Positions 22,207-28,700 of a stretch of 29,600 bases of DNA are shown here, piece after piece (position 1 is the stretch's first letter; each line of letters opens with the position of its first letter). The stretch spans positions 1,298 through 30,897 of the forward strand of contig DDSG01000118.1 of assembly GCA_002343325.1 (NCBI GenBank), read 5' to 3'. Position numbers and translations under genes: made by a program. Under the pieces are notes generated by a model. The model was given only the letters and a program-made list of their open reading frames with translations, was not told where the DNA came from and searched no databases. Source of the DNA: Phycisphaerales bacterium UBA2396 (GTDB taxonomy: Bacteria > Planctomycetota > Phycisphaerae > Phycisphaerales > UBA1924).

Positions 22207-23973
22207 TTACCGTCCGGCTGGCATTCCGCCTTTTCGGGGGTCGGACGCGGCCTCGAGAACACCCTTTTTCAGATCACGGCGAATGACTTGGACATCGCCG
22301 ACCTGGCCCGTCTTTGCGGGGTTCTGCCCCCAGCTCCGCAAGGGTCCGACGACGACGTCATCGTTCAGCCCCGGTTCGAGATCCAGCCGGTCCGGCTGCC
22401 ACTGGTGATGAAACCGGGGGGAGGCGACGGCGTCGGCGGCGGACTGATTCCAGACCACCATTTTCAGGATGGACTGCAACGTACCCGAGATGATCCGGGG
22501 GCCGCCGGAAGCGCCCGCCACGATCTCGGGGATGTCACCGGGACCGGTGAGGATCGACGGCGTCATGCTCGAGAGTGGCCGCTTGCCCGGTTCCGGGAGG
22601 TTCACTTCGGCCTGGGTCAGCCCGAAGGCGTTGGCAGCGCCGGGGCGGGTGAGAAAGTCGTCCATCTCGTTATTGAGGACAAAGCCGAATTCCGGGACGT
22701 CGAGCCAGGAGCCGTAGATGAGGTTGATGGTCTCGGTGCAGGCGACGGCCGAGCCGTGGCGATCGATGACGCTCAGGTGGCTGGTGCCGTGGTCGTCGGG
22801 GAGGAATGCCGCGGCCCGGGGAAGGGCAAGCCCGTACTGATCGAGGGGAAGCACGGCATCGGGCCTGACAAGGGCCGCCCTTCGCGCGAACTCGCGTGGG
22901 TCGAGGAGACGATCCAGGGGCACGGGGGCAAAGGCGGGATCGGCGAGGAACCTCGCGCGATCGGCGAAGCTGTGTTTCCAGACTTCGGCAAGGGCGTGGA
23001 TGGTGCGCGGGTTGTCGAAGGTCGGGCCGAGGAGATCGGGCCGGGCGTCGAGCGTGCCGAGCACCTGCGCGACGACGACGCCTCCGGAGGAGGGTGGTGG
23101 CATGGTGTAGAGGCGCTTGCCGCGAAACGCGACAGCGATCGGCGGCGACTCACGCACCGAGTAGTCACGCAGGTCTTCGAGGGTGAGCACCCCGCCGTCG
23201 GCGGCAACGGCGCGAACGATGGCGTGTGCGATGTCGCCGGTGTAGAAGGCGTCGTCGCCCAGGTCGGCGATCAGGCGAAGGGCGCGAGCCTGCTCGGGGA
23301 GGCGGATGACATCGCCCACGGCGACGCGTCCCTGCTTGGTGAAGCGATCCCACACGAGCGGAAAACGGGCCTTGAGAGCGGGATTTTTGACGAATTCGGG
23401 AAGAACATCGTCCTTTGCGGCGCGGACGAAGGCACTGTCGGCGGCGAAGCCTTGCTCGGCGAGACGGATGGCGGGGGCGAGCACCTCGCGCCGGGACATC
23501 GAGCCGTAACGCTCGAGCGCGTGGAGCAGACCTCGGACGGTTCCCGGAGTGGCGACGGCGGCACCGCCGAATCGGCTGGGGTCGGGCGTGACGCCTTTGG
23601 CGTCGAGGTCGGCGTAGGTGTTCGGGCGGATGCCGGCGGGAGCGGTCTCGCGGTAGTTGATCGCAGTGGTGAGGGTGCCTCGGGAGGGGTCGTTGCGCAG
23701 GGCGATGATCATGAACCCCCCACCGCCGATGCCGCAGGAGAACGGGCGCACGACCGAGAGGGCGAAGCTGGTGGCGACGGCGGCGTCGACGGCGTTGCCT
23801 CCCTTGGCGAGGATCTCGGCACCGGCGGCGGAGGCGAGCGGATGGTCGGCGGCGACGGCCTCACGGGAGAAGGACGCTGCGAACGAGGGGGACTGGCGTG
23901 GGGGGTCGCTGGGCGACGATGGGGAGCAAGCGCCGAGACACGCCGCGAGAACAAGACAGGCCGGTACGCGCAT
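22207..23973 (-). CDS. ggt: Gamma-glutamyltransferase lipoprotein
   Basis: The 588-residue product transfers or hydrolyses the gamma-glutamyl group of glutathione and related compounds. It is an Ntn hydrolase made as one chain that cleaves itself before Thr397, the nucleophile. The family signature around it is complete (TSHLSVIDRHGSAVACT). Arg108 in NYRETAP is the substrate carboxylate-binding Arg, PLSSMTPSI is the oxyanion region and GASGGPRI a conserved C-terminal loop. A lipobox (LGAC, Cys16) makes it a lipoprotein on the periplasmic side, unlike the soluble periplasmic enterobacterial enzyme. The ATG at 23971-23973 lacks a Shine-Dalgarno; TAGTCT lies 6 bases upstream. It is divergent from the carboxypeptidase gene, suggesting a shared role in extracellular peptide use. 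Confidence 0.95.
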   Translation of the reverse strand: MRVPACLVLAACLGACSPSSPSDPPRQSPSFAASFSREAVAADHPLASAAGAEILAKGGNAVDAAVATSFALSVVRPFSCGIGGGGFMIIALRNDPSRGTLTTAINYRETAPAGIRPNTYADLDAKGVTPDPSRFGGAAVATPGTVRGLLHALERYGSMSRREVLAPAIRLAEQGFAADSAFVRAAKDDVLPEFVKNPALKARFPLVWDRFTKQGRVAVGDVIRLPEQARALRLIADLGDDAFYTGDIAHAIVRAVAADGGVLTLEDLRDYSVRESPPIAVAFRGKRLYTMPPPSSGGVVVAQVLGTLDARPDLLGPTFDNPRTIHALAEVWKHSFADRARFLADPAFAPVPLDRLLDPREFARRAALVRPDAVLPLDQYGLALPRAAAFLPDDHGTSHLSVIDRHGSAVACTETINLIYGSWLDVPEFGFVLNNEMDDFLTRPGAANAFGLTQAEVNLPEPGKRPLSSMTPSILTGPGDIPEIVAGASGGPRIISGTLQSILKMVVWNQSAADAVASPRFHHQWQPDRLDLEPGLNDDVVVGPLRSWGQNPAKTGQVGDVQVIRRDLKKGVLEAASDPRKGGMPAGR

Positions 23974-23979
23974 GGCCGC

Positions 23980-23985
23980 AGACTA
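23980..23985 (-). promoter_or_regulatory. Putative -10 box (TAGTCT) of a leaderless promoter for ggt
   Basis: On the minus strand TAGTCT, six bases (GCGGCC), then the ATG. No Shine-Dalgarno. TGACGC lies 19 bases upstream as a poor -35 candidate. Confidence 0.38.
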
Positions 23986-24018
23986 CAGCGTCGGGTGGGG
24001 CGGCGCGTCATGTGGGGG

Positions 24019-24047
24019 TTGGAGGGATGCCCGCCGTCCGGTATGCT
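24019..24047 (+). promoter_or_regulatory. Predicted promoter of the M14 carboxypeptidase gene
   Basis: TTGGAG (24019-24024), a 17-base spacer and TATGCT (24042-24047). The start codon at 24101 lies 53 bases further on, with GGAG 8 bases before it. Confidence 0.45.
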
Positions 24048-24100
24048 GAATGGTCCCCGCCCGGAACTCGTACGGCGTGCGGGGCTGTTGGAGCCGACCG

Positions 24101-26443
24101 ATGAAGTCACGCATGAGCACTCGCACGATCACGTTCCTGTCCGTCTCGCTGGCGACGATTCCCGCGTTGTCCGCGTGGGGAGCGCAGCCCGGGGCTGTGG
24201 GCGGGGAAGGCGCGGAGCCGGTCGTACGGTATGACGGGCAGCAGGTGGTTCGCGTCCGCGTGAGCACGCCGGCACAGCTCATGAGGCTGAGCGGGGTGGC
24301 GGAGTCGTTCTGGTCGCATCGGATCGGGCTCGGGGATCAGGACGTGCAGGTTCGGCGGGAGGCGATCGAGGTGCTGCGTGCGGTCGGGCTTGAGCCGCGG
24401 GTGTTGATCGAGGATCTGCAGGCGCTCATCGACGCGGAGCGTGCGCAGATCGAGGCGTCGCGCGGCGTGCGCGGCTCGTGGTTCGCCACGTATCGCACGC
24501 TGCCCGAGATCAACGCGTACATGTCCGGGCTGGCGACCTCGGCCGGGGCGGCGGTCGCGACGTGGGAAGTCTGCGCGACGTCGATCGAAGGGCGGGAGAT
24601 CCGGGCTCTGCGGATTTCGGCGCCGGACCTGCCGGGCAATCCGCGGTCGTCGCGGCCGCAGGTGGTCTTCAACGGCGGGCAGCACGCGCGAGAATGGGTC
24701 AGCCCGATGACATTGGTGTACATCGCGGATCAGCTTGTCGCGGGGTATCAGGCCGAGGATCCGCGGATCGCCGCGTTGCTCGAGCAGGCCGAGATCGTGG
24801 TGATCCCCGTGGTCAACCCGGACGGGTATCTGTACTCGTGGTCGACGCAGCGGCTGTGGCGAAAGAACCGGCGGAACAACGGGAACGGGACCTTCGGGGT
24901 CGACCTGAACCGCAACTGGGGTGTGGGCTGGGGCGGGAACGACGGGTCGAGCGGGAACACCTCGAGCGACACGTATCGCGGCACCGCGCCCTTCAGCGAG
25001 CCCGAGACGGCGGGGCTTCGGAACTACATGACGGCGCTGGGACGCGTGGAAGGGCACATCGACTTTCACAGTTACAGCCAGTTGATCCTGTCGCCCTGGG
25101 GGTACACGACGCAACTGCCGCCGGACGCCGCGCTGTTCGACTCGATCAACGCGGAGCTGGAGGCGGTTGTCGAGGGTGTCAACGGGTTCAACTACACGGC
25201 GGGCCCGACGGCGACGACGATCTACATTGCAAGCGGCGGTTCGAACGACTGGAGTTACGGGCAGCTGGGCGCGCTGGGCTACGCGGTGGAACTGCGCGAT
25301 GAAGGGCAGTTCGGGTTCGTGCTGCCGGCGGATCAGATCATCCCGACGGCGACTGAGAACACGGCGCTCGCGCTGCGGTTCGCGGAGATCGCCTCGACGG
25401 GGCTGCGGATCGCGCCGGTCGGTTCGCTGCCGACGAGCGTCCCGGCGGGCGAGACGACGACGATCGACTTTACATTCGCTGACGGCGCGGGCTCGCTGGA
25501 CGTGGTCTCGCCCGAGCTGGTGGTGCGCGTGCTCCCCGGCGGCTCGCAGAACATCATCCCGATGACGCTGGTGAGCGGGCGGGTGTATCGGGCGACGCTG
25601 CCCGCGGCGGCGTGCGGGCGGACGATCGAGTACTCGGTGCGTGGACGGACCACGACCGGGCGTGTGACCCACTTCCCGTCGCTGGGCGTGCTCAATGCGA
25701 CGGCGTCGAGCCCCGCGGTGGTGCAGTTCGACGATCCGTGCGAGGCGGTGGGCGGCTGGGTCGTGGGCGCGGCCGGTGACAACGCAACGTCGGGCGTCTG
25801 GGGCAACATGGACCCGCAGGGGACGGCGGCGCAGCCCGAGAATGACCGCTCGCCCGGCGGGACGCGCTGCTGGGTGACCGACGGGCGGGCCGGTGGCGGC
25901 GTGGGGACCTACGACATCGACGGCGGCACCACGACGCTGACCTCTCCCGCGATGGACGCACGCACCCCGGCTGGCTTCGTGGGCGATGCGTACGTGTCGT
26001 ACTGGGTGTGGTACACCAACAATCAGGGCGCCAACCCGAACACCAACAGCATGCCGGTGCTCATCTCGGGCGACAACGGGACGACGTGGCGGGCGCTCGA
26101 GACGATCTCAAGCTCGGCCAACGCGTGGGTCTACCGAGAGTTCCGCGTGGCGGACTTTGTCACGCCCGGGGCGCAGGTCCGCCTGCGGTTCCAGGCGCGG
26201 GACCTGACGGGCGCGGTTGTCGAAGCGGCGGTCGACGATGTGCGCGTCGAGATTCGAGGATGCGCCAGCAATCCGGCGGACTTCGACGGCGACGGGTTCG
26301 TCGACTTCTTCGACTTTGACGCGTACGTGCAGTGCTTCGAAGGCGGAACCTGCCCCCCCGGGAAGTCGGCGGACTTCGACGGGGACGGGTTCGTGGACTT
26401 CTTCGACTTCGACGCGTTCGTGGCGGCCTTTGAGAACGGCTGA
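24101..26443 (+). CDS. Secreted M14 zinc carboxypeptidase with two C-terminal dockerin-like repeats
   Basis: The 780-residue product has a signal peptide (about 1-28, ending AWGA), a propeptide-like region to about 125 and an M14 peptidase domain at about 127-420. Zinc ligands are His195 and Glu198 (GGQHAREW) and His323 (DFHSYSQ). The substrate-binding pair is Asn270-Arg271 (DLNRNWG) and the catalytic Glu is Glu397 (VELRDEG), as in carboxypeptidase A/B and T. A beta-rich middle region follows, ending in a domain with paired-strand, jelly-roll-like character (about 570-720). The C-terminus carries two copies of an Asp/Phe-rich dockerin-like repeat (726-748 and 757-780). The ATG at 24101 has GGAG 8 bases upstream; an in-frame ATG at 24050 lies on the predicted transcript but has no site. 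Confidence 0.95.
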   Translation: MKSRMSTRTITFLSVSLATIPALSAWGAQPGAVGGEGAEPVVRYDGQQVVRVRVSTPAQLMRLSGVAESFWSHRIGLGDQDVQVRREAIEVLRAVGLEPRVLIEDLQALIDAERAQIEASRGVRGSWFATYRTLPEINAYMSGLATSAGAAVATWEVCATSIEGREIRALRISAPDLPGNPRSSRPQVVFNGGQHAREWVSPMTLVYIADQLVAGYQAEDPRIAALLEQAEIVVIPVVNPDGYLYSWSTQRLWRKNRRNNGNGTFGVDLNRNWGVGWGGNDGSSGNTSSDTYRGTAPFSEPETAGLRNYMTALGRVEGHIDFHSYSQLILSPWGYTTQLPPDAALFDSINAELEAVVEGVNGFNYTAGPTATTIYIASGGSNDWSYGQLGALGYAVELRDEGQFGFVLPADQIIPTATENTALALRFAEIASTGLRIAPVGSLPTSVPAGETTTIDFTFADGAGSLDVVSPELVVRVLPGGSQNIIPMTLVSGRVYRATLPAAACGRTIEYSVRGRTTTGRVTHFPSLGVLNATASSPAVVQFDDPCEAVGGWVVGAAGDNATSGVWGNMDPQGTAAQPENDRSPGGTRCWVTDGRAGGGVGTYDIDGGTTTLTSPAMDARTPAGFVGDAYVSYWVWYTNNQGANPNTNSMPVLISGDNGTTWRALETISSSANAWVYREFRVADFVTPGAQVRLRFQARDLTGAVVEAAVDDVRVEIRGCASNPADFDGDGFVDFFDFDAYVQCFEGGTCPPGKSADFDGDGFVDFFDFDAFVAAFENG
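26276..26440 (+). repeat. Two tandem dockerin/EF-hand-like repeats inside the carboxypeptidase gene
   Basis: Repeat 1 (26276-26344) and repeat 2 (26369-26440) are offset by 93 bases. The first 54 bases of each differ at only 4 positions. Both encode ADFDGDGFVDFFDFDA followed by YV or FV, the D-x-D-G-D-G calcium-loop pattern of dockerin-type domains. The copies are separated by a Gly/Pro/Cys linker. Confidence 0.9.
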
Positions 26444-26457
26444 TCGAAGGCGATCAG
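26440..26457. other. Inverted repeat spanning both stop codons of converging genes
   Basis: CTGATCG (26440-26446), loop AAGG and CGATCAG (26451-26457). The TGA of the carboxypeptidase (26441-26443) and the TGA of the glycine-zipper gene (26454-26456, minus) fall in opposite arms. No T tract follows on either strand, so intrinsic termination is doubtful. Confidence 0.6.
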
Positions 26458-26705
26458 TAGGAGCGGTTGTTGCGCGCGTTCTGGTCGCCCAGAACCGCGC
26501 CGCCGATCGCGCCGCCGATGGCGCCGATCGCCGCGCCCTTGCCCATGTCGCCGAAGACGCTGCCGATTCCCATGCCCGCCAGTGCGCCCAGCGCGCCGCC
26601 GGAAAGGGCGCCCTCGCCCGCGTTGTTGCACCCGCCCAGGACGGCGGCGGACGAGAGAATCCCGAGAACCGCGAGAAGCTTGCGACGACGAACGGTGGTG
26701 TTCAT
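26454..26705 (-). CDS. Small glycine-zipper lipoprotein
   Basis: The 83-residue product has a lipoprotein signal with lipobox LGGC (Cys26) and then two glycine-zipper segments: about 33-51 (ALSGGALGALAGMGIGSVFG region) and about 56-73 (GKGAAIGAIGGAIGGAVLG region), ending in a polar NARNNRSY tail. Proteins of this type resemble the outer-membrane SlyB/OsmB glycine-zipper family, which often respond to envelope stress; the specific role here is unknown. The ATG at 26703-26705 is chosen because AAGGGG precedes it; an in-frame ATG at 26739-26741 would add residues before the signal. An operator-like palindrome lies 50 bases upstream. It converges with the carboxypeptidase gene, 10 bases apart. 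Confidence 0.78.
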   Translation of the reverse strand: MNTTVRRRKLLAVLGILSSAAVLGGCNNAGEGALSGGALGALAGMGIGSVFGDMGKGAAIGAIGGAIGGAVLGDQNARNNRSY

Positions 26706-26755
26706 GGTGACAACCCCTTGCTGCTGGCGCCCGCCGGCCAACGGCGAGCGTTCGA

Positions 26756-26774
26756 GTTAGTAGATACTACCAAC
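26756..26774. promoter_or_regulatory. Operator-like palindrome upstream of the glycine-zipper gene
   Basis: GTTAGTAG, ATA, CTACCAAC: 8-base arms with one mismatch, in an A/T-rich patch within GC-rich DNA. It lies 51-69 bases upstream of the start at 26705, where a promoter would be expected. The size suits a dimeric regulator or a promoter region; neither is shown. Confidence 0.4.
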
Positions 26775-26910
26775 ATGAAGCACTTCGGTTCCCGCGGCGT
26801 TTCAGCTTCAGCGGTCCGATCTCATTTTTGGAGTCGATTTTCGGGCCGAGTGGCACAAAATCACCGTTTCTGGGCGTGGGCAGGTCTCGCGAAAGGCTCG
26901 GAGTCTATCC

Positions 26911-27630
26911 CTAGTTCCAGTGACATCCCTTGGGCAGATCGTCACGCCGCTGGCGTTCGGCTTTGGCGATGAGCCGTTCGAGCTGGGTGATCTCGTCGCC
27001 GAGGATCTCGGCGCGGGCACCGGGGTCGCCCTCGGCAAGGAGCTGGTAGCGGATCTGCTGATCGTCGATGACGGACATCGTGAGCAGTTCGAGGAGAGCG
27101 GCGGTGGGAAAGTGCTCGCGCTGGGCGAGTTCGCGGAGGGTCTCGGCGACGCGGAGACGGCGGAGCGGCCCGTCGGCGAGGGAGGCCTCGACGTGGGCCC
27201 GCATGGCGGAGAGGCGCTCGTCGTCCTCGGGGGAGTCGGCGGGCGAGACGCCGATGGGTTCGAGCATCGCCTGGCGGTAGAGGGTCTCTTCGTCGGGGGG
27301 CATCTCGCTGACGATGCGTGCCCTGCACACGCCTTGGACCAGGACGTTGTATCGACCGTCGGGAAGGCGCTCGTGCTGCACGATCTGGGCGACGCAGACG
27401 GCGGGCTTGAGCGGGGGTCGGCCGTGGTACTCGAGCTTCCAGCGGGCGCCCTTGAAGACGGCGGAGGCGAACTGGCCGGCACCGTCGAGGGCTCGGTCGA
27501 TCATCTGGCGGTAGCGGGGCTCGAAGATGTGCAGGGGCTGGACCTGCTGGGGGAGGAGCAGGACGGTGTCGAGCGGGAAGAGCGGCATGGGCCGCCCGAA
27601 GTTGACGGAGATGGTGGTCTCCTCAGACAT
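26911..27630 (-). CDS. LON peptidase substrate-binding (N-terminal) domain protein
   Basis: The 239-residue product is a stand-alone LON N-terminal domain. The hallmark is near the start: MPLFPLDTVLLLPQQ then PLHIFEPRYRQM (15-43), followed by a VCVAQIVQHERLPDGRYNVLVQG strand pair and a helical C-terminal half (about 120-235). The AAA+ ATPase and the Ser-Lys protease of Lon are absent, so it is not a protease; such proteins are thought to bind substrates, but the role is undefined. The ATG at 27628-27630 has no Shine-Dalgarno and has TATACT 6 bases upstream, so a leaderless message is likely. The 205-base gap after its stop contains only the palindrome above. Confidence 0.9.
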   Translation of the reverse strand: MSEETTISVNFGRPMPLFPLDTVLLLPQQVQPLHIFEPRYRQMIDRALDGAGQFASAVFKGARWKLEYHGRPPLKPAVCVAQIVQHERLPDGRYNVLVQGVCRARIVSEMPPDEETLYRQAMLEPIGVSPADSPEDDERLSAMRAHVEASLADGPLRRLRVAETLRELAQREHFPTAALLELLTMSVIDDQQIRYQLLAEGDPGARAEILGDEITQLERLIAKAERQRRDDLPKGCHWN

Positions 27631-27636
27631 GGGTGG

Positions 27637-27642
27637 AGTATA
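27637..27642 (-). promoter_or_regulatory. Putative -10 box (TATACT) of a leaderless promoter for the LON-domain gene
   Basis: On the minus strand TATACT, six bases (CCACCC), then the ATG. The -10 matches the consensus at 5 of 6 positions. The hexamer 17 bases upstream is GGATCC, not a -35. Confidence 0.45.
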
Positions 27643-27702
27643 CAGGGAACGAAACCGGCGGATCCCCATTCAGGTAAGATGCCTGGAAACCCGGAGACAA
27701 CC

Positions 27703-28689
27703 ATGAAGGCTCGCGCGTTCACGTTGATCGAGTTGTTGTTTCTGCTGCTGATTCTGGGGCTGTTCGGAGGGGTGCTGTTGCCTTCGTGGGGCAGGGCGCG
27801 GGCGCTGGAAAGGTCGATCAAGGACGGAGCGTACATTCGGGGAATACATCAGAGTCTGATCATGTTCTCGCAGAAAAACAACGACTTGTACCCGCTGCCG
27901 AGCGTGCTGGACAAGAACAACGCGACGGTGGACGTGGGCTCGGAAACGGGCCTGAAGGACAATCCGAAGAACGTCGTGTCGCTGCTGATCTACAACGGCT
28001 TCTTCGAGCCGAGGCTCACGGTGAGCGCGGCCGAGAGCAACGCCGACATCGTGGTCGATTCGGACTATTCGTACAGCGAGCCCAAGTCGGCGAAGGACCC
28101 GAAGAAGGCCCTGTGGGATCCGTCGTACAAAGGCCCGCCCGGGCCGGCGGGGCAGGGCGCACGCGACGAGGAGAAGGGGAACCTGAGCTACGCGATGAGC
28201 GTGTTCATCGGGGCGAGGCGGAAGGCATGGTCGTACACCTTCATCGCATCCGAGGCGATGATCGGAAACCGCGGACCTTGGTACGAGCTCGTAGGTGACG
28301 CGTGGCGGCTTTCGGAGGGAAAGCCGGCGGACGCGCTGGCGTACGAGGGGACGGTGTTCTCTGCAACCGCATCGCACACGCTGCTGATCCACGGGAAGCG
28401 CACCGCGTGGGAGGGCAATGTCGTGTTCAACGACAACCACGTTGAATACCAAGGTCAACCGGATCCAGCCCGAAATCCCTGGACCTTTAAGGATTTGGCC
28501 GGCCCCAACAAGGTTCGGCTGGACAATCTGTTCGTGAGCGAGGACGACGACCTTCGCACGGCGGACGCGGACAGCCTGGCGACGCCCGGGGCGTTGACGC
28601 GGAAGAACAACTACCTGCGTCTGTGGCAGGGTGGCACGGCCAAGGGCGCGGATCTGCTTGACCTCAAGGGGGCGTGGTTCGCGGACTGA
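27703..28689 (+). CDS. Type II secretion/type IV pilus-like pseudopilin (prepilin-type N-terminus)
   Basis: The 328-residue product has a prepilin leader: MKARA, then FTLIELLFLLLILGLFGG, with the cleavage site before Phe6 and the conserved Glu at +5 of the mature protein. The residue before the cleavage site is Ala rather than the usual Gly. The soluble part ends with HTLLIHGKRTAWEGNVVFND followed by NHVEY, like the H-x-DG block of planctomycete pseudopilins. It would be cleaved and methylated by a prepilin peptidase and act at the inner membrane or surface; its function is otherwise unknown. GGAG lies 6 bases before the ATG at 27703; an ATG at 27679 in frame lacks one. TAAGAT (27675-27680) is a possible -10. 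Only 72 bases separate it from the divergent LON-domain gene. Confidence 0.9.
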   Translation: MKARAFTLIELLFLLLILGLFGGVLLPSWGRARALERSIKDGAYIRGIHQSLIMFSQKNNDLYPLPSVLDKNNATVDVGSETGLKDNPKNVVSLLIYNGFFEPRLTVSAAESNADIVVDSDYSYSEPKSAKDPKKALWDPSYKGPPGPAGQGARDEEKGNLSYAMSVFIGARRKAWSYTFIASEAMIGNRGPWYELVGDAWRLSEGKPADALAYEGTVFSATASHTLLIHGKRTAWEGNVVFNDNHVEYQGQPDPARNPWTFKDLAGPNKVRLDNLFVSEDDDLRTADADSLATPGALTRKNNYLRLWQGGTAKGADLLDLKGAWFAD

Positions 28690-28700
28690 GCGGGCCGGCG

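Noticed and set aside
22060..24234. 724-codon open frame on the plus strand opposite ggt
   Set aside because: Gly/Glu/Arg-rich translation without domains; the opposite strand encodes a complete gamma-glutamyltransferase with all catalytic motifs. A GC-rich shadow frame.
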